Assembly: GCA_900455085.1 (NCBI GenBank)
Contig: UGTZ01000001.1
Location: forward strand, 2,386,501-2,450,500
Source of the DNA: Providencia rettgeri
GTDB taxonomy: Bacteria; Pseudomonadota; Gammaproteobacteria; Enterobacterales; Enterobacteriaceae
Reading direction: 5' to 3'
DNA length: 64,000 nucleotides
A model generated the notes under the pieces. It did no database searches. It worked only from the letters and a program-made list of their open reading frames with translations, and was not told the origin of the DNA. This document shows, piece by piece, positions 28,824 to 39,037 of the stretch; the stretch's first letter is position 1; each line of letters starts with the position of its first letter. Position numbers and translations under genes: made by a program.

Positions 28824-31420
28824 TATAAATTTTTTTCCAACCACTCTTCTAAAGAGCTACCAAATCGTAAACTACGCCATAATTGAAAGATATTTTCTTC
28901 ATGTTGATAATGCAAATGAACTTCACGTTTTTTCTTTTCTTGAGTGTTATACCCTTCAAGGATTGTTGTCATCTTTAACATCCCTAAATTTGTAACATTA
29001 ACATCTGTACGGCTGCGTTTTATTTCCAAATATTGTAACCACCCCATTGCGGAACCTGCAGATATATTATCTTCTCGGATAGAATCAACAAATTGGGGAT
29101 CTAATCGTAATGTTAATGGCCCACTATTTTCTAACCATCCATCTTTAACTATCCATTCTGGGTTATTTAAATAAAAAGGTAATTCACCATTAACTTTACC
29201 GGAAACAGCAAATTGCGACACTCTTAGTATGGTAAATAACTGGCTAAGTTCAATCTGCCTTAATTTTATCGTAGCGGCTTGAGTTTGTGGCCAACGCAGT
29301 AAATCCATCGATATTTCACCCCCTAATGTTTTAAAGCCTACATTAGTCAGTTTTAATGGCGAATTTTCCGTTGGCGGATAAGAACCAGAGAGATCTGCTT
29401 TAATATCAGTTAATTCGAATAAATTATTGAGCTGCTTAATACGCAACTCAACAGGTGCTTTAGCGCCCAAAGTCCAAGTACTTTGTTTTAAACGCCACGG
29501 TAAAACAAAATCTAATCCTGATAATTCGCCATCTTTTAACCAAAGACTAGTATTCTCTACGCGCCAGTGTCCTCCTGCAATAAAACCATCTTCCGGCGTT
29601 ATTGAAAAAGCGGCTTGAGAAAATAATTTTCCTTGTTTTAATTCAATACCAAGGTCAGCAGGAATTAACGTTTGAAAAGCCGTGACCGACTGTTCAGGCC
29701 AACGAACTTCCCCTCTTAATCTTTCACCGTCCCAGCGCCCAAAAATGACTATTGGCCCTACATCTTTAGTACTTAAATCGCCTTTAAGTTGAAATTCAGC
29801 AGGAGATTTTCCACTAAGATCTGCGTTTAATGTGATCCTTGGCAGATAACTTTCAGTACCGAATTGCATCCGTTCACTGGTAAGCTGTAATTTTCCATTA
29901 AAATTGGCTTTATTCTGATCACGCTGCCAAACCAATGGCTTACTTAGCTGTAAGCGTGGAGCTCTCATCGATAAGAGCCCATATTGTATTTGGTCAAACC
30001 CTGTATTTAAGCTATTTAATGTGATTAAAGTGTCCTGCCAACTCCCATTACCCTTAATATCCCAATTAGCTGATAATGAAGGCAAATTGGCATTTCCCCA
30101 ATAATTCCAAAACCATTTTCCCTTATCTAAAGCAAACTTATTGGCTTTACCATCCAAATGAATGTCGAAATCTCCCCAGTACTGTTCTTTAACCTTAAGG
30201 ATAGCTTGTAAACGCCCTGAAATACCATCTTCACTTAACGATGTTCCCGCGAGTGGCAATCTAACTTCATTCAGAACAAGTGTTTCAGAAAGGCGGCCAT
30301 AAGCTCTTAATAATGAACTGGATAAAAAAGAAATTTTTGGGGCTGCTAGCTGACCTGAAAGCTTAGCGGGTAAATTAATATCCAGCACCATGTCATCATA
30401 TTTAACTTGGCCATTTAAACTAAAATTAATATTCGTATCGAGTAAGTCTATTTTAGTGGCTGGCAGTGTTAAAACAATATTAGCTTTACCTTTCTTCGCT
30501 TGTGTAAGCATATTGACACGCCCTGAGAAAACCATTTCACTTAACGTTTTATCCCAGTTATCGACTTGAAAATTAACTCCCCCCTGCAAAGGAATATCTG
30601 CTTCTTTCCATTGCCATTTTCCTTGAGATATCTGTATGTTAGATGGTGATAGCGCCCATGGTAGATAAAGTAATTCTTCTTGTGTTTCTGTATCCTTGAC
30701 CGTTAATACCCCTTGGCCATTCACCCAACCAAATTCAGCCAGTAAAAATTTTTCTGGGTTGATTAACTTAAAGTAAGCATTCAATTCCCCCTTTTCGGGA
30801 AATTGATTAGCCATTAATGGCAATTGAACATCACCAAATAACTCTATTGTTTGCTTTTGTTCTGGTAGGTACGCAGAGAAATCTTTAATAACCAATTGAT
30901 GCTCAGCCGTAATTAAAGATGATAATCTTAAATTATCCCCTCTAAAATCAAACTGTAGAGAGTTAACCTGATTTTTACGCAACCAGATACTACCTTGGTA
31001 ATCACTCCATGGTTGTATATTGGTATTATTTATAACTAATGAAAAAACAGGGAGATTATCGATAAACTCTGCAATATTAATCGGTTCATTAACTGTTTCA
31101 TTAGTTGGCTCAAGAGCACTTAAACATTCAGTTTTAACATCAAGACCATCCACAATAGCATGCAAGGGAAAGACAGAAAACCTTGTGCTATTCAATTGAA
31201 CCAAAGTGCAATTGTTTGCTGTTATACTGATACTTGCTATATCCAATTGACCATAACTAATTCTTGGTTCTGAAAATGAAAGTTTAAGTGGCTTAGGAAG
31301 ATAGTGCGATGCGACAACTGGCACCCAGTGGGATATCGTTATCCATAAGAGTATTAAGAGAGCAGCGCTTCCACCCAAAAAGTAGAGTAATGTTCTGAAT
31401 GCTCTTTTTATTAACTGCAT
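28823..31420 (-). CDS. ydbH: AsmA-like intermembrane lipid transfer protein YdbH
   Basis: 865-residue protein with one N-terminal membrane helix (TLLYFLGGSAALLILLWITI) and a long periplasmic part rich in repeating beta segments, ending in the YdbH/dicarboxylate-transport domain (LYLNNPEWIVKDGWLENSGPLTLR). Such proteins are long lipid-carrying bridges from the AsmA/TamB group. Start set at 31420, with AAGGGA seven bases upstream; the frame is open to 31456. First gene of ydbH-ynbE-ydbL and divergent from ldhA. Confidence 0.9.
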   Translation of the reverse strand: MQLIKRAFRTLLYFLGGSAALLILLWITISHWVPVVASHYLPKPLKLSFSEPRISYGQLDIASISITANNCTLVQLNSTRFSVFPLHAIVDGLDVKTECLSALEPTNETVNEPINIAEFIDNLPVFSLVINNTNIQPWSDYQGSIWLRKNQVNSLQFDFRGDNLRLSSLITAEHQLVIKDFSAYLPEQKQTIELFGDVQLPLMANQFPEKGELNAYFKLINPEKFLLAEFGWVNGQGVLTVKDTETQEELLYLPWALSPSNIQISQGKWQWKEADIPLQGGVNFQVDNWDKTLSEMVFSGRVNMLTQAKKGKANIVLTLPATKIDLLDTNINFSLNGQVKYDDMVLDINLPAKLSGQLAAPKISFLSSSLLRAYGRLSETLVLNEVRLPLAGTSLSEDGISGRLQAILKVKEQYWGDFDIHLDGKANKFALDKGKWFWNYWGNANLPSLSANWDIKGNGSWQDTLITLNSLNTGFDQIQYGLLSMRAPRLQLSKPLVWQRDQNKANFNGKLQLTSERMQFGTESYLPRITLNADLSGKSPAEFQLKGDLSTKDVGPIVIFGRWDGERLRGEVRWPEQSVTAFQTLIPADLGIELKQGKLFSQAAFSITPEDGFIAGGHWRVENTSLWLKDGELSGLDFVLPWRLKQSTWTLGAKAPVELRIKQLNNLFELTDIKADLSGSYPPTENSPLKLTNVGFKTLGGEISMDLLRWPQTQAATIKLRQIELSQLFTILRVSQFAVSGKVNGELPFYLNNPEWIVKDGWLENSGPLTLRLDPQFVDSIREDNISAGSAMGWLQYLEIKRSRTDVNVTNLGMLKMTTILEGYNTQEKKKREVHLHYQHEENIFQLWRSLRFGSSLEEWLEKNL

Positions 31421-31651
31421 TACTGCGTCCCTTGTTCGAATTGTTCTATAGCGCACGTGATAATTTTCAGCAAAATTTTCTTATTAAACGTGATACTAAC
31501 AAAGATAAACCACATTCAATCGTAAACAGATACCTATTTTCTTAATTTATAGGTGATTTACAAACTTAATTGCCTTATTCTGAGTTTATATTTTGTAGGT
31601 ACACCTTTTTACCTACTCTTTTCTAATTGGTTCCTAAAAATTGGAGTCTTT

Positions 31652-32653
31652 ATGATGAAAATTGTTTCTTATAGTACCAAACAGTATGACCGCAAGCACA
31701 TGGAACAAGTTAATCAAAATTCTGGATTTAATTTTAGTATTGAATATTTTGATTTTCCATTGACGGTTCAAACCGCTAAAAATGCGGTTGGTGCCGATGC
31801 CATCTGTATTTTCGTTAACGACGAAGCTAATCGCGCTGTTTTGGAAGAGCTTGCCGCACTAAATATTCGAATTTTAGCTTTACGTTGTGCTGGCTTTAAC
31901 AACGTTGATTTACAAGCAGCTAAAGAATTAGGTATTCAGGTTGTCCGCGTGCCCGCTTATTCTCCTGAAGCTGTCGCCGAACATGCTGTTGGTATGATGC
32001 TATGTCTTAATCGCAGGATCCACCGTGCGTACCAGCGTACTCGAGATGCAAATTTCTCTCTCGAGGGATTAACAGGCTTTAATATGCATAACCGCACTGC
32101 GGGTATTATCGGCACAGGAAAAATTGGTCAAGCAACACTACGTATTTTAAAGGGATTCGGAATGCGTTTACTCGCACATGACCCCTACCCGAACCAAGCT
32201 GTTTTAGATTTGGGTGCTGAATATGTTGACTTAGATACTTTATATGAGCAATCAGATATTATTTCTCTTCATTGTCCATTAACACCAGAAAATCATCACT
32301 TACTCGATGAAAATGCCTTCAAGAAGATGAAAAATGGAGTCATGATCATCAATACAAGCCGAGGCGCATTAGTCGATTCTGTTGCGGCAATTAATGCACT
32401 AAAATCGCAGAAAATTGGCGCTTTAGGTATGGATGTATATGAAAATGAGCGCGATTTATTTTTCGAAGATAAATCTAATGATGTCATACAAGATGATGTT
32501 TTTCGTCGGCTTTCCTCTTGCCACAACGTATTGTTTACAGGGCATCAAGCGTTTTTAACGGAAGAAGCATTAACAAGCATCAGTCAAACTACGCTTAATA
32601 ATATCCGTCAAATAAGTCGCGGGGAAATTTGCCCTAATATTGTTAACGCATAG
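31652..32653 (+). CDS. ldhA: fermentative D-lactate dehydrogenase
   Basis: 333-residue NAD-dependent D-2-hydroxyacid dehydrogenase reducing pyruvate to D-lactate. The NAD motif is GIIGTGKIGQATLRILKGFG. Catalytic residues sit in RCAGFNNVD (Arg), in the MDVYENE segment (Glu) and in FTGHQAF (His). Two consecutive ATGs (31652, 31655) follow TTGGAG; the second has the better spacing, and the difference is one residue. The frame is open upstream to 31553, but that part is not conserved. Followed by hslJ, as in E. coli. Confidence 0.95.
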   Translation: MMKIVSYSTKQYDRKHMEQVNQNSGFNFSIEYFDFPLTVQTAKNAVGADAICIFVNDEANRAVLEELAALNIRILALRCAGFNNVDLQAAKELGIQVVRVPAYSPEAVAEHAVGMMLCLNRRIHRAYQRTRDANFSLEGLTGFNMHNRTAGIIGTGKIGQATLRILKGFGMRLLAHDPYPNQAVLDLGAEYVDLDTLYEQSDIISLHCPLTPENHHLLDENAFKKMKNGVMIINTSRGALVDSVAAINALKSQKIGALGMDVYENERDLFFEDKSNDVIQDDVFRRLSSCHNVLFTGHQAFLTEEALTSISQTTLNNIRQISRGEICPNIVNA

Positions 32654-32667
32654 TTGGGTCTGGAACC

Positions 32668-33105
32668 ATGAAACGCCTAATTCCACTTACAATTTTGGGT
32701 TTATTGCTAGCAGCTTGCCAAACTCATCAAGTCAATGCGCGAAATGATGACCAAGCACTTGAAAATAAATTAATGCATCATCGTTTTATTCTCACTGAAG
32801 TGAATGGTAAGGCCATTAACAGTAAGCAAACAGCTCCTTCCCTTTCTTTTGGCGAGAAAATGTTTGTTTCTGCATCAATGTGTAATGATTTTAACGGGTT
32901 TGGCGATATCAAAAACGCAAAAATTACTGTAAAAAACTTAACTAGAACGGAACTCGAATGTGTTGATGAAGATTTATCTAAATGGGATTCAATGATAAAC
33001 CGAGTACTGTCTGATGGCGCTGTTATTACTTTAAAAAACAATCAATTAACCTTAATTCAAGGTCATTACAAATTAGTTTATACACTACGTGACTACGTCC
33101 ATTAA
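32668..33105 (+). CDS. hslJ: heat-shock lipoprotein HslJ (META domain)
   Basis: 145-residue outer-membrane lipoprotein: signal MKRLIPLTILGLLLAAC with Cys17 as lipid site, then a META/DUF306 domain with LTEVNGKAI and the motif MCNDFNGFG. E. coli HslJ contributes to novobiocin resistance and is heat-induced. It starts 14 bases after ldhA and is probably co-transcribed. Confidence 0.9.
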   Translation: MKRLIPLTILGLLLAACQTHQVNARNDDQALENKLMHHRFILTEVNGKAINSKQTAPSLSFGEKMFVSASMCNDFNGFGDIKNAKITVKNLTRTELECVDEDLSKWDSMINRVLSDGAVITLKNNQLTLIQGHYKLVYTLRDYVH

Positions 33106-33120
33106 TGGATTATCCTGCAC

Positions 33121-33144
33121 AACCTGCCTCTTTTAGAGGCGGTT
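33121..33144. terminator. hairpin between hslJ and grxB
   Basis: AACCTGCCTC (33121-33130) folds onto GAGGCGGTT (33136-33144) with one bulge. It lies between convergent genes; no strong T run, so function as a terminator is tentative. Confidence 0.5.
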
Positions 33145-33183
33145 GGCATTTAACAAAACCCACTAAACTGGCAACCAAGCAAG

Positions 33184-33822
33184 CTATTTAGCCTTATCAA
33201 ATAGCAAGTTAATATTCGTAGATTTTGCAATTCGCTCCATATAATTCCGAATGTTTGTGCTAAATGATAAGTGCTCAACAATACTCAAACTGCGTAAGGT
33301 TGGAAAAATAATAAAATCATTAATATCAATATCTTCGCTCCGTGTTTCTAACCACGCATCTAATAAAGATAATTGCGGCTCTAATTCAACTAGCAACGTA
33401 TGTGTTTCTTTTTTAAGCTCATTTAAGTCGCCGTAAGATTTTGATGTTCTGCTTATATATGCTGCTCTAGCTTCCGCTGTACTGATTTCGGGAAAATCCG
33501 TTTGAGTAAAGCGTGGTGTTACAAGCTTATATACCACCGCCGAAACCGTTTTAGACCAAGTCTCTATTTCAGGAGCAATACTCCCTTTTGCATATTTAGG
33601 TTCATTAATACTATCAACATAATGAACAATATCTAAACTTTCAGGTAAATAGCTTCCATCATCTTTTTGTAAAATAGGTAACATTTTTCGACCAATCATT
33701 TTTGTCGGTGTTTCTATATCATCATCGAATAAAACGATTTGCTCTACTGCTAACTTTTTTAAACCAAAAATCATTCTTGCTCTGACACAAAACGGACAGT
33801 GGTCATAAATATATAATTTCAT
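33184..33822 (-). CDS. grxB: glutaredoxin 2
   Basis: 212-residue GST-like glutaredoxin. The N-terminal thioredoxin fold has the active site CPFC (residues 9-12 of MKLYIYDHCPFCVRARM) and the GSH site MLPIL and LPESLDIVHYVD. An all-helical C-terminal domain follows. It reduces protein disulfides with glutathione. I set the start at 33822, preceded by GAGG; the frame extends upstream to 33954 without homology. Confidence 0.94.
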   Translation of the reverse strand: MKLYIYDHCPFCVRARMIFGLKKLAVEQIVLFDDDIETPTKMIGRKMLPILQKDDGSYLPESLDIVHYVDSINEPKYAKGSIAPEIETWSKTVSAVVYKLVTPRFTQTDFPEISTAEARAAYISRTSKSYGDLNELKKETHTLLVELEPQLSLLDAWLETRSEDIDINDFIIFPTLRSLSIVEHLSFSTNIRNYMERIAKSTNINLLFDKAK

Positions 33823-34000
33823 TGTTAACCTCACTAATTTGATAATAAAAGTTACAATAGGTTTATACAGTATACTTGAGTGCTTACATTTATGTCTTAT
33901 CACGCTTGTAAAATTTTGTTTAGCGCAAGGAAAAATAAATGTAATAGAGTGCACAAAATCCCAATAATGAAATACAGATCATGGCAAAATACGTTTAATA

Positions 34001-34620
34001 ATGGCTACTCCTGAAAAAAATATGCAGCTAAATTCCATCGCAATTATCCTTTTGATAATTTTGAAACCCTTGATGTTATGGGGCCTGTTGAAGTATTTGG
34101 CCGCTTAGAACATTGCCAAATTGAATTTATATCACCTTCAGGAAAGGCAATGACTAGATCTCAAGGGGTTACAGTCAATACACGCCCTATACTTACCCCA
34201 TTCTATCAATATATTTTGATACCTGGAGGGCAAGGTACTCGCTCATTATCGCAGAATGATGATTATATTCAGTGGCTGAAAAAACAGGTCGAGTATGCGG
34301 AAACTGTCATTTCAGTTTGTACTGGTTCCGCACTTCTTGCTCAAACGTCCCTTTTAAACGGCTTTAAGGCTACAACAAATAAGCTCGCTTATCAGTGGGT
34401 AACTTAACTCAATGACCGAGTATTATGGCAATCTAAAGCAAGATGGGTTCATGATAATAAGTTTTATACCTCATCTGGCATTAGCGCAGGTATTGATATG
34501 TCATTACAGATTATCTGCGATTTTTATAACCGAGACATTGCAAATAATATTGCGCTTAAAATGGAGTATATATGGAATAAAGATGCTAATCATGATCCTT
34601 TTTCAAAAGTAATCATTTAA
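34001..34620 (+). pseudogene. DJ-1/PfpI family protein, broken
   Basis: Remnant of a class I glutamine-amidotransferase-like protein of about 206 residues, similar to the isonitrile hydratase/transcriptional-regulator branch. Two defects are visible. TTTT at 34050-34053 lacks one base, which otherwise reads AIILFDNFETLDVMGPVEVFG. An in-frame TAA at 34405-34407 (after LAYQWVT) stands where a CAA would continue LNDRVLWQSKARWVHD. The nucleophile elbow is intact (SVCTGSALLA). The part after the stop still reads sensibly to the end (TSSGISAGIDMSLQII), so the damage is recent. Enclosing genes are unrelated. Confidence 0.75.
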
Positions 34621-35120
34621 GATGTTTATAGCTTTATTTAAATCAACTTATTTGATAGCTAATAAATATTATTGATTTATTAGTCATCTTTAATTATTCA
34701 AATAATAACTCCGCCAACCAATAAAAACAAAAAATTAACATTTATTCTCATGATTTAACTTTACACTTTCAATCTTACACATCCCAAAAAGAAAGCAACT
34801 AACTGAAAACAAAGAAAATAATTAACCATTTTTTATAACCATTAAATTTTAAGTATCAATTTAAATTTGTTAATATTAATTCTTATTTTAACAATCTTAG
34901 TTTGATGAATTCTTGCATTAGCTATTTTACTTATTTTCGTTATAATCCCTTACTATAAACAATGTTATTATTTATTAATGTTTAAAGCTCTAAATCGCGA
35001 TTTTCATCATATTTATGTTCATTAAATCTTTTAAAACACTTTAGTTTTTAATATACTATCAAATGTAATTTTAATTAAGTGCATTAAATAATAACCCTTC
35101 ATATAAATTGAGGATGTCAT
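34621..35120. other. AT-rich non-coding region
   Basis: 500 very AT-rich bases between the broken PfpI-like gene and the MrpJ-like regulator. It should contain the regulator's promoter. I see no frame with coding character and no clear repeat. The unusually high AT content fits H-NS-silenced accessory DNA. Confidence 0.5.
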
Positions 35121-35423
35121 ATGGACATTCATACTATAATTGGTATTAAAATAAAAAACCGGAGAAAAGAACTCGGTCTATCTGGAGCTAATTTAGCTAA
35201 TAAATTAAATTTAAGTCAACAGCAAATCTCACGTTATGAGAATGGAATTAATAAAATACCTATCAATCATTTAGTTGATATCGCTGAAGCGCTAAATTGC
35301 CCCATTGAATGGTTTTTCCAAGGTTATACTAGTGGATTAAAAAATGAAAAAAATGATGCATCCGAACATATCAATAAAGAACGACAGTATGTTGCTGAAA
35401 GTATAATTGTTGATTTGAAATAA
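35121..35423 (+). CDS. XRE/MrpJ-like fimbria-associated transcriptional regulator
   Basis: 100-residue helix-turn-helix protein. The DNA-binding part reads IIGIKIKNRRKELGLSGANLANKLNLSQQQISRYENGINKIP, followed by LVDIAEALNCPIEWFF. This is the layout of MrpJ-type regulators found with fimbrial operons of Proteus and Providencia, which repress motility when fimbriae are made. Unlike mrpJ it is not the last gene of the operon but faces the end of the mrk operon. GAGG precedes the ATG at proper spacing. Confidence 0.8.
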   Translation: MDIHTIIGIKIKNRRKELGLSGANLANKLNLSQQQISRYENGINKIPINHLVDIAEALNCPIEWFFQGYTSGLKNEKNDASEHINKERQYVAESIIVDLK

Positions 35424-35462
35424 GTCTTCTATAATAACTACGAGTTATTATTTTGAATATAA

Positions 35463-35500
35463 AATAAAGGCTGACTCTAAATATAAAATCAGCCTTTATT
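35463..35500. terminator. bidirectional terminator between the MrpJ-like gene and mrkD
   Basis: Twelve-base stem AATAAAGGCTGA (35463-35474) and TCAGCCTTTATT (35489-35500). It lies between convergent genes. Confidence 0.88.
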
Positions 35501-35523
35501 ATTAAATAAAATACTTTTAATAA

Positions 35524-36557
35524 CTAATCATATGTAATATCAAAGCGCATTTGAGCATAAACTTCACCTGGTGAAGTTCTATCTTCATATTGAAAATAAC
35601 GAGCGGTAAGTTCTATATCGATATCTTTTGTATCATTATTATTTAATGATGCTACACGATATGGGCGGCCAAAATTGATTGGGCTTTTATCTTTTCGTTC
35701 TATAACTTGAACACCAATTCCTTTTGCTGGGCTATAGGTACTTTGGTTTGCTAAAACACCGTTTACTTGAGTCCCTGTCGCTTTGTATCCCGCTAAAAGT
35801 AACATCAATATTAGTCTTACCCGTAAAACTAGTACCGCCACTACATTTCAACTTTATGGTAAAATCTTTTTCACCTGCAGGTTGGTCTCTCGCTGTTAAT
35901 TGAACTCGTTTTTATAGGGTCTAACATTACATTTTGATTTTCACCACTTGTCACTTGGCAGGATGGAGAAACGATAGTAATAGCATTTGCATCTAAATAA
36001 CTAACTAAGATTGGACTGTTATTAGGTTTATATCCATAAGTGGTATAAATACCACTTGCTAGTGTTCCGGTTCCTGTATATTTAGCCGTTTTTATTATAC
36101 TTAGCGTAAAAGTAGAATCATTTAATGACATTGGGGTACTATAATATCCCACATTTGTAGGAAAAGTACTTGGGTAAGTCATAGAATGCTGCCGACCCGA
36201 TGAACGGTGGAATTTTAAACCAATACCTTCAACATTCGTTTGGTAAACTTTCCCACCAATATCGCGTAAATCAGGCATGACCACTTCAGCCTCAATATTC
36301 ACCTTTCCACGACACCAGAGGTAGGTTTGGTTAGTATTCATTGAATAATCTTGTGTTTTAATTACACTCCCAACCGGAAGGTTAGGATCTACAACAATTT
36401 TTCCAAGTCTCATATCTACTCTATATGCCGGCTGACTTGTTCTTTCGCAACTATTCATATAGATGTATCCAGGGCGCCCATTATTTGCAGATACGCCATT
36501 TGCGGTAAATAGTAACCCTACCCCAATATACCAAAACCATTGATTTTTTATTGACAT
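35524..36557 (-). CDS. mrkD: type 3 fimbrial tip adhesin MrkD (two frameshifts)
   Basis: About 343 residues after repair. Signal peptide (cleavage near GVSA, residue 24), an N-terminal receptor-binding domain starting NNGRPGYIYMNSCERTS, and a C-terminal pilin domain ending AQMRFDITYD. The frame breaks at TT (35896-35897) and CCC (35789-35791); removing one base at each joins DPIKTSSI to TARDQPAGEKDFTIKLKC and then TFSG to YKATGTQVNG. The start overlaps the usher stop by ten bases. MrkD binds collagen-type targets in Klebsiella; the receptor here is unknown. No mrkF follows. Confidence 0.85.
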
Positions 36558-39028
36558 AGAACTTCCTTACTATTTCCTGCAGCTAATGAGAATGTACATT
36601 GACCTTTATCCCACGTAATAATGGCATTAGTTGCAATTTCACTGCTAATGAACACCATACCACCTTGCCCAACAATACCGATTGCCTCACCTTTTTGGTC
36701 TGTCACATTAGCGCCAAATGGTAGTGGTTTGTTATTAGATCTTTTAACGTTATAAACCACATTTTTTTCAATCTTAGTACCAAATTTAACCTTAACGACA
36801 CTACCTTCATAAGGAACTATCTGTGATGACATATTTTCAAAAATAATATCTTCAGAACTGCCTTTCGGGTCAATTTCGATTTTATTAGTGCGATAAGCTC
36901 TTACATAAGGCGCAATAGCATAACCATGACTATCAATTGTCGTCCCCATCGCCCCTACCACTGATGCACCTTCCGCGTCTTTCGCCTCAATCAATGCAAT
37001 TGTGGTTGCATTATTCGGCGTTAGCGTTATTCCACCGGAGTGCAAAACTAATGACCCATTTGCGCCTACACCATATTGGCGATAACCTTCACCTTGGCTG
37101 TAATTCGCATTTGTATTGACCGACGATGTACGGTAGCTAGTATTAAGACCGATATTTTTCGCACCACCATTTGCAACTGAGGTATTGATTCCGTATGTCC
37201 AATTATTATCACGGTCAAACGTACCACTGGTACCTATTTGGCTACTTCCGAACTTTTCATTATTAAATGTAGTATTAGACGTTAAGGTGGACACCTGATT
37301 CTCTCCCCAATAAAGAGGAATGCTCAAGTTCACACCGAGCCTGTCATCTTTTTTATCATGGCTATTTTGTGTATATACCCTCATAAATGACAAACCATAT
37401 GAAAGGCGATTGATGCTATTGTTGTAACTTAGTTGATATTGTTTTTCTGTTCCTGACTTATCCCAATAACTTGAAATACGCCCCATGAAATAAATTCCAC
37501 CGTAACCTTCAGGTAAATTTTGGTTAATAGTGTAACTGAAACCATTTTTTTCACGCCCTAATGTATCGACAACGCCACGTTTATCGTTATCAATAGCATA
37601 AAGTGCATTATTAATATTGTAATAATCTTTCGTTGAATATCGATATGCTGCTAACACAAGATTAGTGTCTGTTTCAGTGAATAACTTATTAAATGTAAAA
37701 CGATAACTTTGCCCATAATCTGTACGATGATTAAATACAATGCGAGATTGCGTTACATCAATTGCAACCGCACCAATCCCAGTATTAATACCACTTCCTA
37801 ACAAATAAGCTTGGTAATCATTAAAAGCAGTGACCCCACCATAAAGGGTAAATGTATTATTAATCCCATGCTGAAGAGTCGCTTGCATAACAAAAGGACG
37901 ATTTCTTAAATTTTCAGAATCAGATTTACCGCCTGCTATTTGGTAACGCGTAAACCCTGGACGTAATAATTGTGCTAACGAAGAATACGGCACACTAAAA
38001 TTAGTCTCGCTACCATCAGCCTCTTTTACTGTAACATTCAAATCATTACCATAACCCGATGGGTAAACATCATTCAAACTAAATGGCCCAGGAGACACGG
38101 TTGTTTGATAAATAATATTGCCATTTTGCCGAATCGTCACTAAGGCATTACTTTGAGCGATCCCCCGAATTTCAGGCGCATAAGTTGTCATCCCATCTGG
38201 ATACATATTGTCATCCGTTGTTAGCTTAGCCCCTCTTAAGCCAATACTATCGAATAAATTACCATCCGTATAAAACTGCCCAATAGTCGCTTTTGATTTT
38301 AGTGCGGCAATGGGCCTTTGCAGATAAGTTTGATTGCTATTCCATTCAGAACCTGTAGAACGTTGCCAACCCAAATTCCCTATATGTTTCAATAGCCAAC
38401 CATCATAACTTAAGCCAGCATTAACGCCTAAATAGGCGCTAGAGCTATTTGAACCTTGGTTTCCACTGATATGGCTATCATAGTAATTAGCCATATAGCC
38501 AATATTTAATGCAGGAATTCCTGTTTCCCAAAATTGCGAAGAAACATAACCCCGAGAAATTTTTTGTTCGTAAATTTGCGGTACAGAAATATCTAAACGT
38601 AGTGTCGACGTATGAAATATATCTTTAACTTCTTTGTCGCTGTTCCACTCATCCAACGGCAGACAAGTAGCACTGTTTTTATCAATTGATGGATTAAATT
38701 TTTCAGTATCAATACCTAAGTTTGAAAGTAACTCTCGGGTATAACAAACCCCTAATTGTTTATTTTTTTGTTCTTCAAAATTAAGTTCGTAACGCCCTTT
38801 CCAATCATTATTCGTATATACATCAACTGAATACTTTCCTGGGCTAATCCCTGTCGCATTAAAACGGTCTAAATCAACGTTGTCTTTACTTCCCATAATA
38901 AAGCCACTATTGAATTCATAGGTTTCTTCTTCAGCTGAGGCATGGAATACGGGAACAATCCATGACGTAATAAAGCAGACTACAGAGAGTGTATTGCTAT
39001 ATTTATTGTTTAACTCTCGCTGTTTCAT
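36548..39028 (-). CDS. mrkC: type 3 fimbrial outer-membrane usher MrkC
   Basis: 826-residue usher: signal peptide, N-terminal domain (YEFNSGFIMGSKDNVDLDRF), a 24-strand barrel with the plug segment, and a C-terminal domain. Typical phrases include FNATGISPGKYSVDVYTNNDW, YPSGYGNDLNVTVKEADGS and LPFGANVTDQKGEAIGIVGQGG. AGGA lies seven bases before the ATG. It is nine bases downstream of mrkB. It exports and orders the pilin subunits. Confidence 0.94.
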   Translation of the reverse strand: MKQRELNNKYSNTLSVVCFITSWIVPVFHASAEEETYEFNSGFIMGSKDNVDLDRFNATGISPGKYSVDVYTNNDWKGRYELNFEEQKNKQLGVCYTRELLSNLGIDTEKFNPSIDKNSATCLPLDEWNSDKEVKDIFHTSTLRLDISVPQIYEQKISRGYVSSQFWETGIPALNIGYMANYYDSHISGNQGSNSSSAYLGVNAGLSYDGWLLKHIGNLGWQRSTGSEWNSNQTYLQRPIAALKSKATIGQFYTDGNLFDSIGLRGAKLTTDDNMYPDGMTTYAPEIRGIAQSNALVTIRQNGNIIYQTTVSPGPFSLNDVYPSGYGNDLNVTVKEADGSETNFSVPYSSLAQLLRPGFTRYQIAGGKSDSENLRNRPFVMQATLQHGINNTFTLYGGVTAFNDYQAYLLGSGINTGIGAVAIDVTQSRIVFNHRTDYGQSYRFTFNKLFTETDTNLVLAAYRYSTKDYYNINNALYAIDNDKRGVVDTLGREKNGFSYTINQNLPEGYGGIYFMGRISSYWDKSGTEKQYQLSYNNSINRLSYGLSFMRVYTQNSHDKKDDRLGVNLSIPLYWGENQVSTLTSNTTFNNEKFGSSQIGTSGTFDRDNNWTYGINTSVANGGAKNIGLNTSYRTSSVNTNANYSQGEGYRQYGVGANGSLVLHSGGITLTPNNATTIALIEAKDAEGASVVGAMGTTIDSHGYAIAPYVRAYRTNKIEIDPKGSSEDIIFENMSSQIVPYEGSVVKVKFGTKIEKNVVYNVKRSNNKPLPFGANVTDQKGEAIGIVGQGGMVFISSEIATNAIITWDKGQCTFSLAAGNSKEVLCQ

Positions 39029-39037
39029 TATATATTC

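Noticed and set aside
34621..35120. CRISPR array or tandem repeats in the AT-rich stretch
   Set aside because: No regularly spaced repeated units; only base-composition bias.
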